Shown: in pieces, positions 25,807-35,999 of the stretch
Numbering within the stretch: position 1 is the first letter of the stretch
Layout: the number at the start of each line of letters is the position of its first letter
NCBI GenBank assembly: GCA_964541525.1
Contig: CAZIQF010000010.1
Coordinates: forward strand, 1-61,425
DNA length: 61,425 nucleotides
Source: UBA1737 sp964541525
GTDB lineage: Bacteria; Bacillota_I; Bacilli_A; ML615J-28; CAG-313
Direction: 5' to 3'
The notes under the pieces: generated by a model
What the model was told of the DNA's origin: nothing
The model's database searches: none
The model's input: only the letters and a program-made list of their open reading frames with translations
Position numbers and translations under genes: made by a program

Positions 25807-27102
25807 CTAATTGCTTTCAATAATTTCTCTTAGCTTTTGCTGAATAATAGTTTTTTTATGATTTTTAATTGCACAATTTAGTGCTCTTTGACCAAACTCA
25901 TTCATACAATTAGAATTATTCAATATCATTTCAAAAATCATTTCTAATTCTTTTTTATTTTGAGCACATAAAGCAACTTTTTCATCTTCAAAATATTTCA
26001 TTGGTGCTGTATCTCTATCACCTATAGCAATGATACATTTTCCACAACTTAAATAGTCTGGTATTTTAGTAGAAAATGATAATCTAGCAACTTTTCTTTC
26101 TTTACCAATAACATCTTCAATAAATAATAAAATATTAGATTGTTCCTGAATTGATAATATTTCACTTTGGGAAACAGGAGAATGAAAATTTACTCCAAAT
26201 TTTAAGTTTAATAATTCATCCGGTATTTTAGTTCCTGAATATACATCTAATATTATTTTAATTTCATTTCTATTAATTTTTTCAAGTACTTCAATTACCA
26301 TTTTTAATGTATCTAATCTACCTATCATAAGATTCCCAGCATACAATAATTTAATTGGACCTTGTATATTTATATCATTATTAACTTCCTGATTATCCAA
26401 TTCTCTATCTGTTGGTTTTGAAAGTATTGTGCAATTAATATTGAAAAATTTGTCTGCTTCTTCTTTAGTTTTAGGCGAAATAGCTAAAAAAGAGTGAGTT
26501 TTTTTTGATAATTTTTTTAAACTCTTTCTTTGAAAATATCGTAAAAAATAATAACCTAAATTTCCAGGCCTTTGTTTATAAGTGAAATTGTCATCCCAAA
26601 AATATCCAATGCCTTTTGCTCTAGTTCTTTTAAGAACATATCTACATAACCTATTAAAATGAATATATCCTTCCATTGAAAAAATGACAACATCCGGTTT
26701 AATTGATTCTAAAAAGTCATCTAGTTCTTTGCTTTTCCATGATGAAATCCACCAAATTAATTCACGAATTATTTTTTTTGTGTAGTAAAATTTTTTTCTA
26801 TGTTTATCATAGATTTCTTTTTGCAATAAAATATTTTCAATGTCTTTGTCATTTACAATTCCATCTGCTAAAACTTCTTTGCCTGATTTTATTTTTCTAT
26901 TTGTGAAGTGCTTAATTAATCTTCTCTCACTTATTTGAAAATACCTTTTACAACAAGAATCATTAGGTAATTCTTCTCTAATATATATGTTATAAACATT
27001 ATAATCTTTCATGGTAGAAAAAAGACTTGAATATGTTTGTGAAGAATTTGCACCTATATTAGTATTCCAACAATCAACTGTAAGTATTAATACATTTTTC
27101 AT
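25807..27102 (-). CDS. Glycosyltransferase (GT-B, family 4-like)
   Basis: 431 residues, cytoplasmic. The C-terminal nucleotide-sugar half is recognisable: KLLYAGNLMIGRLDTLKM, then FHSPVSQSEILSIQEQSNILLFIE and a final SFSTKIPDYLSCGKCIIAI block. The N-terminal acceptor half is divergent. As last gene of the capsule operon it probably adds one sugar of the repeat unit. GGGAG ribosome binding site before the ATG. Sugar donor not predictable. Confidence 0.8.
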   Translation of the reverse strand: MKNVLILTVDCWNTNIGANSSQTYSSLFSTMKDYNVYNIYIREELPNDSCCKRYFQISERRLIKHFTNRKIKSGKEVLADGIVNDKDIENILLQKEIYDKHRKKFYYTKKIIRELIWWISSWKSKELDDFLESIKPDVVIFSMEGYIHFNRLCRYVLKRTRAKGIGYFWDDNFTYKQRPGNLGYYFLRYFQRKSLKKLSKKTHSFLAISPKTKEEADKFFNINCTILSKPTDRELDNQEVNNDINIQGPIKLLYAGNLMIGRLDTLKMVIEVLEKINRNEIKIILDVYSGTKIPDELLNLKFGVNFHSPVSQSEILSIQEQSNILLFIEDVIGKERKVARLSFSTKIPDYLSCGKCIIAIGDRDTAPMKYFEDEKVALCAQNKKELEMIFEMILNNSNCMNEFGQRALNCAIKNHKKTIIQQKLREIIESN

Positions 27103-27202
27103 TTACTATCTCCCGTTTATATACCAATCCAATATAAATAATTTAGATTATATTATTTATGTTTCATAAAATAAATAAAATGTTTTTAACAATTTAATTT
27201 AT

Positions 27203-28369
27203 CTAATCATTATTATTTTGTTTTAATAATGCTAATCTATTTTCAATATATTTTTTCTTAAATTGTTGTTGATCAAATGAATTAACAACAAACTCTCTAC
27301 CATTATTTCCCATTTCAAGTGCTAAATCGTTATTTAAAATGATTTTCATAATAGCATCTTTTAATTCATCAATAGCTTTAACTTCAACTGATATTCCTGT
27401 AACGCCATCAATCATAGCACAAGAAGGTCCAGGATATTTAGTTACAACAACTGGAACACGCATAGCTGATGCTTCTACAACACTCATACCAAAGCCTTCT
27501 CTATAGCTTGGTAAAACAAAGACATCCATTGCAGAAATATATTTTTCAACATTACTAACTCTATCAGTTTTAATAATATCATCACAAGACCAAAAATATT
27601 CTAATAGTTCAGGATCTATAGTATTTTCTTTTTCTATAGGCCCTACAAATAATAATTTTGAATTTGGCACTTCCTTTTTTATCTCTCTAAAAACATAAAA
27701 GAGTTCATTACACCCTTTTTCTCTTCCAAGTCTACCAACAAACCCAATTACAATTTCATCATCTTTAATTGAGTATTTCTCCTTAATTTCTTTCGCGAAT
27801 TCAAGTTTTTTTGTATCATCATATGCAGATAAATCAATCCCTTTGGCACTACCATTCCAAATTACACAACTCTTGGATTCATCATAAAAGCCTTCTTTTC
27901 TACAAAATTCCAAATTTCCAACACTATCAGGTTGAATATTAGTAGAATTTTTACAAATAGTTTTTTCGATTGTTTTAAAAATTTTTCTTTTTATACCTTT
28001 TTGTGTAACATAAACCATTCCCCATTGACAATAAAGTCTTACTGGAATTTTTGCTTTCTTAGCCGCTACTGATGCATAAAATGAAGCATTAGGTGTTGAA
28101 TATTGAACCATATCAAATTTTTCTTGCTTAAAAAATTTATATAATATATTAATGCTTTTTAGAGAACCTAAAAAATTAATTCCTCTTGGAAACGGAATAG
28201 CGTAAGTATGAATGAAAGGAAATTCTTTCTTTAATTCTTGAGCAAAACTTTCATTCATATTACAAACTATTGTTACGTCAAAATTATTACTATTATAATC
28301 ATTTAAAAAAGGTTTAATCCAATTGTTTATTGAAGACCACATTGTAGTAATAATACAGATTTTTTTCAT
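27203..28369 (-). CDS. Glycosyltransferase family 4
   Basis: 388 residues. GFVGRLGREKGCNELF and LPSYREGFGMSVVEASAMRVPVV with the E-x7-E motif are the classical GT4 donor-site features. It starts within the stop codon of the dehydrogenase gene (ATGA overlap), so it is tightly coupled to the aldolase-dehydrogenase pair. It may transfer the residue that the pair produces or modifies; this is inference from position only. Confidence 0.92.
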   Translation of the reverse strand: MKKICIITTMWSSINNWIKPFLNDYNSNNFDVTIVCNMNESFAQELKKEFPFIHTYAIPFPRGINFLGSLKSINILYKFFKQEKFDMVQYSTPNASFYASVAAKKAKIPVRLYCQWGMVYVTQKGIKRKIFKTIEKTICKNSTNIQPDSVGNLEFCRKEGFYDESKSCVIWNGSAKGIDLSAYDDTKKLEFAKEIKEKYSIKDDEIVIGFVGRLGREKGCNELFYVFREIKKEVPNSKLLFVGPIEKENTIDPELLEYFWSCDDIIKTDRVSNVEKYISAMDVFVLPSYREGFGMSVVEASAMRVPVVVTKYPGPSCAMIDGVTGISVEVKAIDELKDAIMKIILNNDLALEMGNNGREFVVNSFDQQQFKKKYIENRLALLKQNNND

Positions 28370-29271
28370 TCTATTTCCTCCAAATTCTTTATAATAATCG
28401 ATGTTAATCTACTTAAGTTACCATCACCTACAAAAGAATTATGTGGAGATACAATAACATTATCCAAATCCCATAATTTAGATTTAGAGATTAAAGGTTC
28501 ATTTTCAAACACATCCAAAATTGCTCCACCAATTTTTTTCTTTTCTAAAACATCAATTAGTGCCTCTTCATCAATTATACCACCTCTAGAAATGTTTACT
28601 AGAATGGCATCATTTTTCATACAATTTAAATTTTGACTATTCAATAAGTGATATGTTTCTTCTGTTAATGGTAATGTAACTAATACAATATCCGCTTTCC
28701 TTAATTCATCATTTAAACTAGAAATAGATAGAATTTTTCGATAAAATTCGTTCTTACTTTCAAATAGATCAATACCTACTACATTAGTTCCAAAAGCACA
28801 AAACCTTTTGGCACATTCCGTTCCAATATTACCAGCACCAATAATTAACACATTCTTACCATATAGTTCATTTATTTCACGGTTTTTCTCCCATTTATGT
28901 TTTTTTTGATTTTCATAGAAGAAATAAGTATTTTTATATAAAGCTAGTACATTTGATAACACAAACTCAGCCATAGGTATGCTATAAACACCTCTTGCAT
29001 TATTAATAGTTATCTTTTTTTCTTTTATATATTTCATTGGAACACGATCATACCCTGCACTAGTTAATTGAATATATTCTAAATTGACAAACTTCTCAAT
29101 AGGATGATATAGAAATAGTCCATTACATATTATGCCTTCAACTTGATACCAAGTGCTAGGGATTTCATCCTTTTCATTTTGTAAAAAATATATTTCATAG
29201 CCCATACTTTTTATTAAATCTAAATCTCTTGATGAACAATTCCATCCCCCAGTTATCAATAACTTTTTCAT
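28366..29271 (-). CDS. D-2-hydroxyacid dehydrogenase, NAD-dependent
   Basis: 301 residues. The Rossmann motif is VLIIGAGNIGTECAKRF (about 138-154). Catalytic residues lie in LVNISRGGIIDEEAL (Arg), DVFENEP (Glu) and VIVSPHNSF (His). It reduces a 2-keto acid or oxidises a D-2-hydroxy acid. Both ends overlap neighbours by ATGA: the aldolase upstream and a GT4 downstream. A decayed second copy, in the same order behind an aldolase remnant, is at 38256-38790. Together the pair could make a small hydroxy-acid substituent or a keto-acid-derived building block for the capsule. Confidence 0.9.
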   Translation of the reverse strand: MKKLLITGGWNCSSRDLDLIKSMGYEIYFLQNEKDEIPSTWYQVEGIICNGLFLYHPIEKFVNLEYIQLTSAGYDRVPMKYIKEKKITINNARGVYSIPMAEFVLSNVLALYKNTYFFYENQKKHKWEKNREINELYGKNVLIIGAGNIGTECAKRFCAFGTNVVGIDLFESKNEFYRKILSISSLNDELRKADIVLVTLPLTEETYHLLNSQNLNCMKNDAILVNISRGGIIDEEALIDVLEKKKIGGAILDVFENEPLISKSKLWDLDNVIVSPHNSFVGDGNLSRLTSIIIKNLEEIE

Positions 29272-30092
29272 ATATTCTCCTTAATAGTTGCAATAAATTT
29301 TTCAACAATGTTGTGATTTTCATTCAAATCTAATGTTAGACATTTTTTTTCATAGTTTCGAATATCTAGTAAACCACTTTCAAATATTGAATTAATTTTT
29401 GCAATATCATTAATTTTATTGACATTGCAAAAACTTCTTGACAAAATAACACATGTAGATCCTAAACGATAATGCTCACCTAAAATATATTTTCCAGGTA
29501 ACATTCCACCATCCAATGATGCTAATCCACCAAAACCATAAGGCAATTCTTTTGCTTTGAATTTATTAATCAAGTATTCAACTGTTCCATCAATTAGTAG
29601 TTCAAACATGAACTTTTTATTATAGCCTAGGCTCATATCATTTAGGCCTATAAAAACTTCATCAATTCCATTAATGCTTAAAATTTCATCAATATGGTCA
29701 ACAGATTCAGGAGTTTCAAATAGTAACATTGTTTTTACCCTACCAGCAACATATTCAATAAACTTCTTAACTTCATCAGCTGATTTAAAAAATGGTAGCA
29801 TAATAACTTGAGCACCACTATTTATAACTTCATCAATTTCTTCTTTTGATGATGAATAATTAATTGTCTTATCGTGAATAGGGTTTATTCTAACTAATAT
29901 CTCACTTTTCTTAATAACTTTAACTATTCTTTTTATATCATCAATTGAATGTTTTGATTGAACAGTATCCATTCCACCTTGTCTATCACTTTTACCGATG
30001 TATTCTAAATCAATAAAAATTCTATCTACACCATGTTTTTCAGCTATCAAAGCTACATCTGTATTATTTGTAATGTACATTAACTTTAACAC
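29268..30092 (-). CDS. HpcH/HpaI family aldolase
   Basis: 274 residues of the class II pyruvate-type aldolase/citrate lyase group. RINP (substrate Arg) is followed by VIMLPFFKSADEV, then LLFETPESV (metal Glu) and VFIGLNDMSLGY (metal Asp). Enzymes of this family join or split pyruvate or oxaloacetate with aldehydes using a divalent metal. The start is GTG at 30092 behind GAGGTATAGAC; the decayed copy has ATG at the matching place. Stop and dehydrogenase start overlap (ATGA). A capsule-linked aldolase/dehydrogenase pair is unusual and points to a C3- or C4-acid modification. Confidence 0.87.
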   Translation of the reverse strand: MLKLMYITNNTDVALIAEKHGVDRIFIDLEYIGKSDRQGGMDTVQSKHSIDDIKRIVKVIKKSEILVRINPIHDKTINYSSSKEEIDEVINSGAQVIMLPFFKSADEVKKFIEYVAGRVKTMLLFETPESVDHIDEILSINGIDEVFIGLNDMSLGYNKKFMFELLIDGTVEYLINKFKAKELPYGFGGLASLDGGMLPGKYILGEHYRLGSTCVILSRSFCNVNKINDIAKINSIFESGLLDIRNYEKKCLTLDLNENHNIVEKFIATIKENI

Positions 30093-30308
30093 GTCTATAC
30101 CTCACTATTTTCTTATTGTTCTTATTTTAATAAAATTTATCCTGAATTAACACCATTAAAATTCGTAAATATTTTAAAAACTAGCATAAACAATATTCTT
30201 ATATCTAGTCATAAAATCAAATGTTTAACACATAAAACATTTAATAACTTTTTTAAACTATAACAAATTCTATCTACCCAAATCTTTTTAACTACTCATA
30301 TAGATAAA

Positions 30309-31832
30309 TCATACTATTTTATTTTTATGCAATATTTTTTTTATTGTATTCTTTATCCTATTCTTTTCAGTTTTATTTAATCCTAATATCCCAACTATAA
30401 ATATATAAACTAAAATATATAGCATTACTTCTATAATAAAATATATTAATGTATTATGTGAAAACAATTTTACAATTCCATAGCCTAAAATAAATGATAT
30501 TATGAATGATATAAAAATTCCTTTATAAGTTTTTTTATAATATTTTATCATATTTACTTTAGCCACTTTGTGGTAATATATATTTAAAACCAGTCCATAA
30601 CCAAATAATAATGAAAACGAAGTACCTATAACAGCACCCAACGCACCTAAATGAGGTACCAATAAAAATGTAAGTATTGCGTTAATAACTGTAGAAATAG
30701 ATAGTATTAATGTTTTTCCATGAAGAATATTTTTTGCTTTCAATACACTTGTGATTGTATTTTGGGTTAATTCTAATGTTGCACAGGTCATTAATATCGC
30801 AGCAAGCATAAAGACAGATTCATAACCTTCGCCTACCCATAATATAAGAAATTGGTTTCCAAATAAATAAAAACCAGATAAAGCAAGTAATAGAATTAAT
30901 AATTGTAATCTACTCGGCTCAATAATTCGATCGGTAATTTCATCATCAGATTCTCCCCTAAATACAGCTGAAGCGATTGATGGTAAATATATTCCACTAA
31001 TTGCGGTCGACAAACTAGAATACATAGTAAAAAACTGCAACACCAGTGAATACATAGTAATTATTTGTGTAGTAGTATATATTCCTAATACTACATTATC
31101 AAGATTTGAATTGAACTGATTAATAATTGTTTGAGCTAAAATAGCTATTGTAAAAATCATTGATTCTTTAAATAATGTTTTATCCCAATTATATAATTTT
31201 ATTTTACACTTTAATATAATTTTTGTATACAGAATATTACATAATAACAATATGATTGATAATGATAAATCTATCAATACGATAATAATAGCAGAAGAAA
31301 ACATATTTACTCCGACTATCAATAATATAAATCTCAAACAAATTTTAATGATATTGGTACTTTTATTATATATATGTTTATCATATGCAACTAAAATCCC
31401 ATTATATGCATGATTGAATAACATTACTGCAGTATTAAGACACAAAATTAGGAAAATAACTTGGGCTTTGCCATAATTATCAGCACTAATTGAATGTGCA
31501 TAGATCTTAGGAATTAGAACACTTAATACAATGGCAACTAATAAAACACAAAATGCTAATAACGCATACAATATTAATCCCATAGCTAAAAAGTTTTGTT
31601 CCTTTTTCACTTCTCTATTAACTCTAAACTTAACAACATATCTAGTAATGGTTCCACCAATACCAAAATCTAAAACTGACAAATATGATGCAGTAGAAAA
31701 CATTAATTTATACAATCCATACTCATCATCTCCCAATTTTCCTAACAAAATTGGTACCAACATGATACCTGCTATTACATCAACTATGATTAATACATAT
31801 GACAATAATATGCCTATTATTCTTTTATTCAT
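30309..31832 (-). CDS. Polysaccharide flippase (Wzx-like, MATE/MVF superfamily)
   Basis: 507 residues with about 14 membrane helices, typical of repeat-unit flippases. N-terminal VPILLGKLGDDEYGLYKLMFS and LDFGIGGTITRYVVKF match the polysaccharide-biosynthesis transporter family. It would move the lipid-linked repeat unit to the outer face for polymerisation. A TTG at 31838 is in frame, but ATG at 31832 sits properly behind AAGGATTG. It lies directly behind licD. Confidence 0.92.
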   Translation of the reverse strand: MNKRIIGILLSYVLIIVDVIAGIMLVPILLGKLGDDEYGLYKLMFSTASYLSVLDFGIGGTITRYVVKFRVNREVKKEQNFLAMGLILYALLAFCVLLVAIVLSVLIPKIYAHSISADNYGKAQVIFLILCLNTAVMLFNHAYNGILVAYDKHIYNKSTNIIKICLRFILLIVGVNMFSSAIIIVLIDLSLSIILLLCNILYTKIILKCKIKLYNWDKTLFKESMIFTIAILAQTIINQFNSNLDNVVLGIYTTTQIITMYSLVLQFFTMYSSLSTAISGIYLPSIASAVFRGESDDEITDRIIEPSRLQLLILLLALSGFYLFGNQFLILWVGEGYESVFMLAAILMTCATLELTQNTITSVLKAKNILHGKTLILSISTVINAILTFLLVPHLGALGAVIGTSFSLLFGYGLVLNIYYHKVAKVNMIKYYKKTYKGIFISFIISFILGYGIVKLFSHNTLIYFIIEVMLYILVYIFIVGILGLNKTEKNRIKNTIKKILHKNKIV

Positions 31833-31834
31833 AA

Positions 31835-32641
31835 TCAATCCTTAAATATTTTAATATTTTGGCAATGTGAAGGTTTGCGATCTTTTTCAGCTGGCAATTC
31901 AGTCATATAATTTCGAGAAAATCTAGATTTTAGGAATTCGTCATATTTTTCTACGGCCATAAATTTTTGATCTCTAAATTGTAATTCGATAATGTTTTCA
32001 TATATTTCAGCTGGCAAAGGCTTAAATTTTTTGTTTGAATTACAGATTTCATAATAATATCCTGTATTTTTATTATTATATTTAGTACAAGACTTATCCA
32101 TCATTTTATTTAATACTTTCATAGGCAATAGAGATAACAATTTATAAATCAGTTTTTTTACAAACTTTACATTACCAAAATTTACTTTTAATTTAGTTTT
32201 TCTTGCACTAGTCAAAACACCAACTATTGATGTATGTATTTTTAGTTTGCTAGGTATAACATGATCTATAGGAAAAATATCAATAAATATTCCATGACAC
32301 ATGTTTTTTAAATGACTATAATCATAATCAAATATTTGTGACTGTTTCATACACAATTTAGCGTAGTTTAGCGGAAATTCTGGAACATTATTATATGATT
32401 GTAAAAAATATTTTTCATTTAATTCTTTGGGAGCTATTTTTAAAAATTTCTTATATTCATCCCTCTTCATAATTACATCTATATCGTCATCCCATGGCAC
32501 AAAATTGTGGTATTTTACTGCGCCTAATAAAGTTCCACCTTCCATTGAATATTTTATATTATGTTTTCGACATATTCTATCAAATTCCTTAAAAATTTCA
32601 TATACATAGTCTTGTAATTCTTTCAATTCGATTTTTTCCAT
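31835..32641 (-). CDS. LicD family phosphotransferase
   Basis: 268 residues from ATG at 32641 (an in-frame GTG at 32650 overlaps the AGGTGAT ribosome binding site). The LicD/nucleotidyltransferase-like core reads MEGGTLLGAVKYHNFVPWDD followed by DIDV, with the metal-binding Asp cluster. LicD enzymes transfer phosphocholine or another phospho-alcohol to surface glycans. No choline kinase or CTP transferase gene (licA/licC) is seen, so the transferred group could be different, for example phosphoglycerol or phosphoethanolamine. Confidence 0.92.
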   Translation of the reverse strand: MEKIELKELQDYVYEIFKEFDRICRKHNIKYSMEGGTLLGAVKYHNFVPWDDDIDVIMKRDEYKKFLKIAPKELNEKYFLQSYNNVPEFPLNYAKLCMKQSQIFDYDYSHLKNMCHGIFIDIFPIDHVIPSKLKIHTSIVGVLTSARKTKLKVNFGNVKFVKKLIYKLLSLLPMKVLNKMMDKSCTKYNNKNTGYYYEICNSNKKFKPLPAEIYENIIELQFRDQKFMAVEKYDEFLKSRFSRNYMTELPAEKDRKPSHCQNIKIFKD

Positions 32642-32650
32642 TTTTATCAC

Positions 32651-33691
32651 CTAATAAGCATATTTTAATAATTTAATTTTTGTAGTCAATTTAATAATTA
32701 TTGTTGATATAATAAATGTCGCAGTTAAAACCACCACAAAATAAATCAACGAATTTTGAGCAATAATCGTTTCACTGAAAAACATCGAAATAATAGTCAA
32801 AGGAATACGTTGTGTTAAGAACAATAACATACTATATTTTCTTAATAATAAATAAGTTTTGTCATCACCTTTACAATTTAATTTTATGATGAAAATAAAA
32901 ATTAAAAAGCTAAGTGGAACCAACATAATAGTAGTATCACAGCCTTTAAGATTCCAATCTAAATAACTTATTAGTATTGCTTCGAAAGCAACAAATATAA
33001 AAAATACAGCAATTAATAAGATATTCTTAGTTCTAGTTATATTAATTTTGTCTTCATGTTTAGCAACTAGTGCTCCTAATGATACATATATAAAACCGAA
33101 TAATAAACCATTTTTCACTGTGTCAAAGAAACTATAATATATTTTGAATACACTATTTATAATAGGAATATTTACAGTTATTCCATAATAAGAACTACCT
33201 AATAATGTAAACAGATAAAATGGTAATGATATAATAAAAATTTTTTCATAACTCAATTTTTTTCGCAATAAAAAAACAATCAACGTAGCAACAATCAATG
33301 CTGGTAAAAACCAAATTGTCGAAAAACTACCTTCAAAGAAGAAATCTTTAATATATTCTAATAAATCATAAATAGTAAATCCATTCATAATCCAATTCAT
33401 CAAAACAAATATGAAATAAATTGCACTCCAAAATAAATACATTACGATAATTCTTTTGATATGTTTTTTCATATAGGCATTTTTATCTTCATTAGTAGGC
33501 AACGTTTCTAATTTTTTGAAAACCATAAATCCACTTGAAATAAAGAAAAAGGGAACGGCAATAATAGTGATAATATTTCTTATTCCAAAAGTTAAAATTT
33601 TGCTATAACTCATAAATGGTGCTGTGTGTAAAATAATTATTAAAAGAGCACCTATAAATTTTGCTAAATCAATACTTTTATATTGTTTCAT
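32651..33691 (-). CDS. Acyltransferase family 3 (membrane O-acyltransferase)
   Basis: 346 residues, about ten membrane helices. The family start is clear: SIDLAKFIGALLIIILHTAPF with the conserved His, and PFFFISSGFMVFKK next. It probably acetylates a sugar of the capsule. Its ATG overlaps the stop of the preceding glycosyltransferase (TAATG). Confidence 0.9.
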   Translation of the reverse strand: MKQYKSIDLAKFIGALLIIILHTAPFMSYSKILTFGIRNIITIIAVPFFFISSGFMVFKKLETLPTNEDKNAYMKKHIKRIIVMYLFWSAIYFIFVLMNWIMNGFTIYDLLEYIKDFFFEGSFSTIWFLPALIVATLIVFLLRKKLSYEKIFIISLPFYLFTLLGSSYYGITVNIPIINSVFKIYYSFFDTVKNGLLFGFIYVSLGALVAKHEDKINITRTKNILLIAVFFIFVAFEAILISYLDWNLKGCDTTIMLVPLSFLIFIFIIKLNCKGDDKTYLLLRKYSMLLFLTQRIPLTIISMFFSETIIAQNSLIYFVVVLTATFIISTIIIKLTTKIKLLKYAY

Positions 33692-34641
33692 TATTTAAAT
33701 ATTTTCCTCTTAATTTTTCTAAATATTTTTTTTATTTTATTCGGATACCCCATCGTTTTAAAATATGTTTCATCATAGTTTCTATCACATATTACATATT
33801 TTGGATGGACTAATGGAAATTCCAAATCAGTTGTAGGCATAAATAAAATTTTTCCTTTTTTCCATTTAACATATTTATTTTTTTCAGTATGTGTTGATCC
33901 TAATCCAACTCCTATATTATATATTAGATTACTCTTAGGAACTATACACAAATATGATTGTGAATATTTAACGAATCCAAATTGGATATCCCAATAATTA
34001 ACTTTATGATCTTTTGTTTCATAGTTCGCATTTTGCCATTCACTACATCTTCTCTTACCAACGTTTTTATTATATAATTCGCATTGAAGTAATTTTTTGT
34101 GATATGGAATATTAATTCCATCAACATAATAATCATACTTTTCCCAAACACGTTTCCAAGTTCCCCATCCCAATGTAGCCCCACATTTAGTGAAGAAATA
34201 ACTATTAGTATCACAATCCCAATCTTTAAAATGATTAAATCCACTAATTATGCCAATACGTTCATCATTTTTATATAAATCTAACAATTCTTTCATATAT
34301 GGAAATAATGTTTGATTAGGGACACAATCATCTTCTAATATTACTAAACTGTCAACATATTGAAATGCCCATGAAATTGCCGATGATGGACCTTTTCCAC
34401 ATCCTAGATTAACAGTAGAATAATTAGTATATACTTCACATTCCCAATCAATATCACTTACAATCTCTTTACATTTTTTTATATTTTCAATATCTGTAGT
34501 ATTATTTTCTCTTGGCCCATCACAAGCTAAAAAAAGTTTTGATGGCTTTGCTTTTTTTATTTCTTCAAAAACTACTTTTAGAGTGTTAGGTCTAGCAAAA
34601 AATATTAGTAATACTGCTAAATCTATCTTACATTTTTCCAT
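33691..34641 (-). CDS. Glycosyltransferase family 2-like (GT-A)
   Basis: 316 residues. VLLIFFARPNTLKVVFEEI and the LVILEDDCVPNQTLF metal/nucleotide region, followed by GTWKRVWEKYDYY, place it with GT-A capsular glycosyltransferases. It overlaps the upstream GT4 by 14 bases with a good AAGGAG site inside that gene. Donor and linkage unknown. Confidence 0.88.
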   Translation of the reverse strand: MEKCKIDLAVLLIFFARPNTLKVVFEEIKKAKPSKLFLACDGPRENNTTDIENIKKCKEIVSDIDWECEVYTNYSTVNLGCGKGPSSAISWAFQYVDSLVILEDDCVPNQTLFPYMKELLDLYKNDERIGIISGFNHFKDWDCDTNSYFFTKCGATLGWGTWKRVWEKYDYYVDGINIPYHKKLLQCELYNKNVGKRRCSEWQNANYETKDHKVNYWDIQFGFVKYSQSYLCIVPKSNLIYNIGVGLGSTHTEKNKYVKWKKGKILFMPTTDLEFPLVHPKYVICDRNYDETYFKTMGYPNKIKKIFRKIKRKIFK

Positions 34642-35902
34642 TTATTGACTCCTTTTCATATATTTCATTATATATTTTTTTTAATTCAATAATATTATTT
34701 GCTCGATTATGTCTATTTTCAGCATCAATAATTGTTCTTTCAGAAAATTTTTTACACAATTCAATATCACTAAACATTAATTTTATTCTTTCTGCTAATA
34801 CAGGATATTCAGAGAAATCATAATAAAAACCACTATATCCGTCTTTTAAAAGATCAGTCATTCCACCACGATATGTACAAATACAAGGGGTACCTATCAT
34901 CATAGCTTCACAAATTGTAGCTGATGCACCCTCCATAGCAGAAGATACAACACAAACATTTACTTTTGACAAAATTTCACTTACTTCTTGGGCATTTTTC
35001 TTGCCTATAAAAGTTATATTTTCTTCTAAATTAAGTTTCTTAATCTTATTTAAAATAAACTTTTCATATCCATTCTTTCTCCGTGGATTGAGTGAAGTGA
35101 AGTTATTACCTGGTATTAATAATTTCACTTGTGGATATTCTTTTTTAATTATTTTAAGTGCGTCTAAAATTATATGCAATCCTTTAAGTGGATATGTAGA
35201 TGCACCACAATAAATTGTATAACGATCAATACTATCACCATCCCACTTATTAGCATTATAGAATTCTTCTCGTAAATTATAATTCAAACGATAATATTTT
35301 AAATTGTCGTTAATTGACAACATAGTAGCTTTATCCCAAGTTGTTCTACCTGTTACATATTTGACATGTTTTAGTACAAATTGTTCTCGTTTGGCATTGT
35401 GAACAAACATTCTTTTTACAATAAATGGTAACTTAAACTTTATAATCTCTTTGAATGTAACTGACTTAAATAATTCTTTTTTAGTCAATCCTCCATAATA
35501 TTCTTTTGATATTCTTGTTATTATTCCTTGGATTGTTAGTATTATTGGAATATTCAAATTTAATTGTAATATTGAGTACCCCATAGAATATTCAGTTCCA
35601 TGAATATGGATTATATCTGGATTAAATTCTTCAATTACTTGTTTGCAATCACTAATTGTTTTTTTCGAATTAAATAATAGTCGTTTCCCTCCACCGGGGA
35701 AAATATAATTTTGAATATTACATACTTTAGCACTAATCAACTTATCAACATTAGCATAAGTAATTGTAGCCAATTCAATGTTTGGATCACTAGCCAATTG
35801 ATTAGCATAATCTACTAACCAACCACCACTGATAGAAGTTCTTACATTTAATTCTTTTGCTACATTTGGTAGAATCATATTTAAAACCCATAATATTTTC
35901 AT
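34628..35902 (-). CDS. Glycosyltransferase family 4
   Basis: 424 residues, complete GT-B. N-terminal HIHGTEYSM and the C-terminal block VNVCVVSSAMEGASATICEA with the E-x7-E pair are visible. No good Shine-Dalgarno precedes the ATG at 35902, and the IS110 remnant lies just upstream. The insertion may have cut the gene off from the polymerase gene, so it may now rely on a weak local promoter (TATATTATAC about 15 bases upstream). Confidence 0.9.
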   Translation of the reverse strand: MKILWVLNMILPNVAKELNVRTSISGGWLVDYANQLASDPNIELATITYANVDKLISAKVCNIQNYIFPGGGKRLLFNSKKTISDCKQVIEEFNPDIIHIHGTEYSMGYSILQLNLNIPIILTIQGIITRISKEYYGGLTKKELFKSVTFKEIIKFKLPFIVKRMFVHNAKREQFVLKHVKYVTGRTTWDKATMLSINDNLKYYRLNYNLREEFYNANKWDGDSIDRYTIYCGASTYPLKGLHIILDALKIIKKEYPQVKLLIPGNNFTSLNPRRKNGYEKFILNKIKKLNLEENITFIGKKNAQEVSEILSKVNVCVVSSAMEGASATICEAMMIGTPCICTYRGGMTDLLKDGYSGFYYDFSEYPVLAERIKLMFSDIELCKKFSERTIIDAENRHNRANNIIELKKIYNEIYEKESINGKM

Positions 35903-35999
35903 ACTTCATCGTATAATATAAACATATAATGTGATTTATAAGTTTATATTATTCCTTTCTTTAAATTTTTTATAAATATAATAAAATATGTTATAATTT

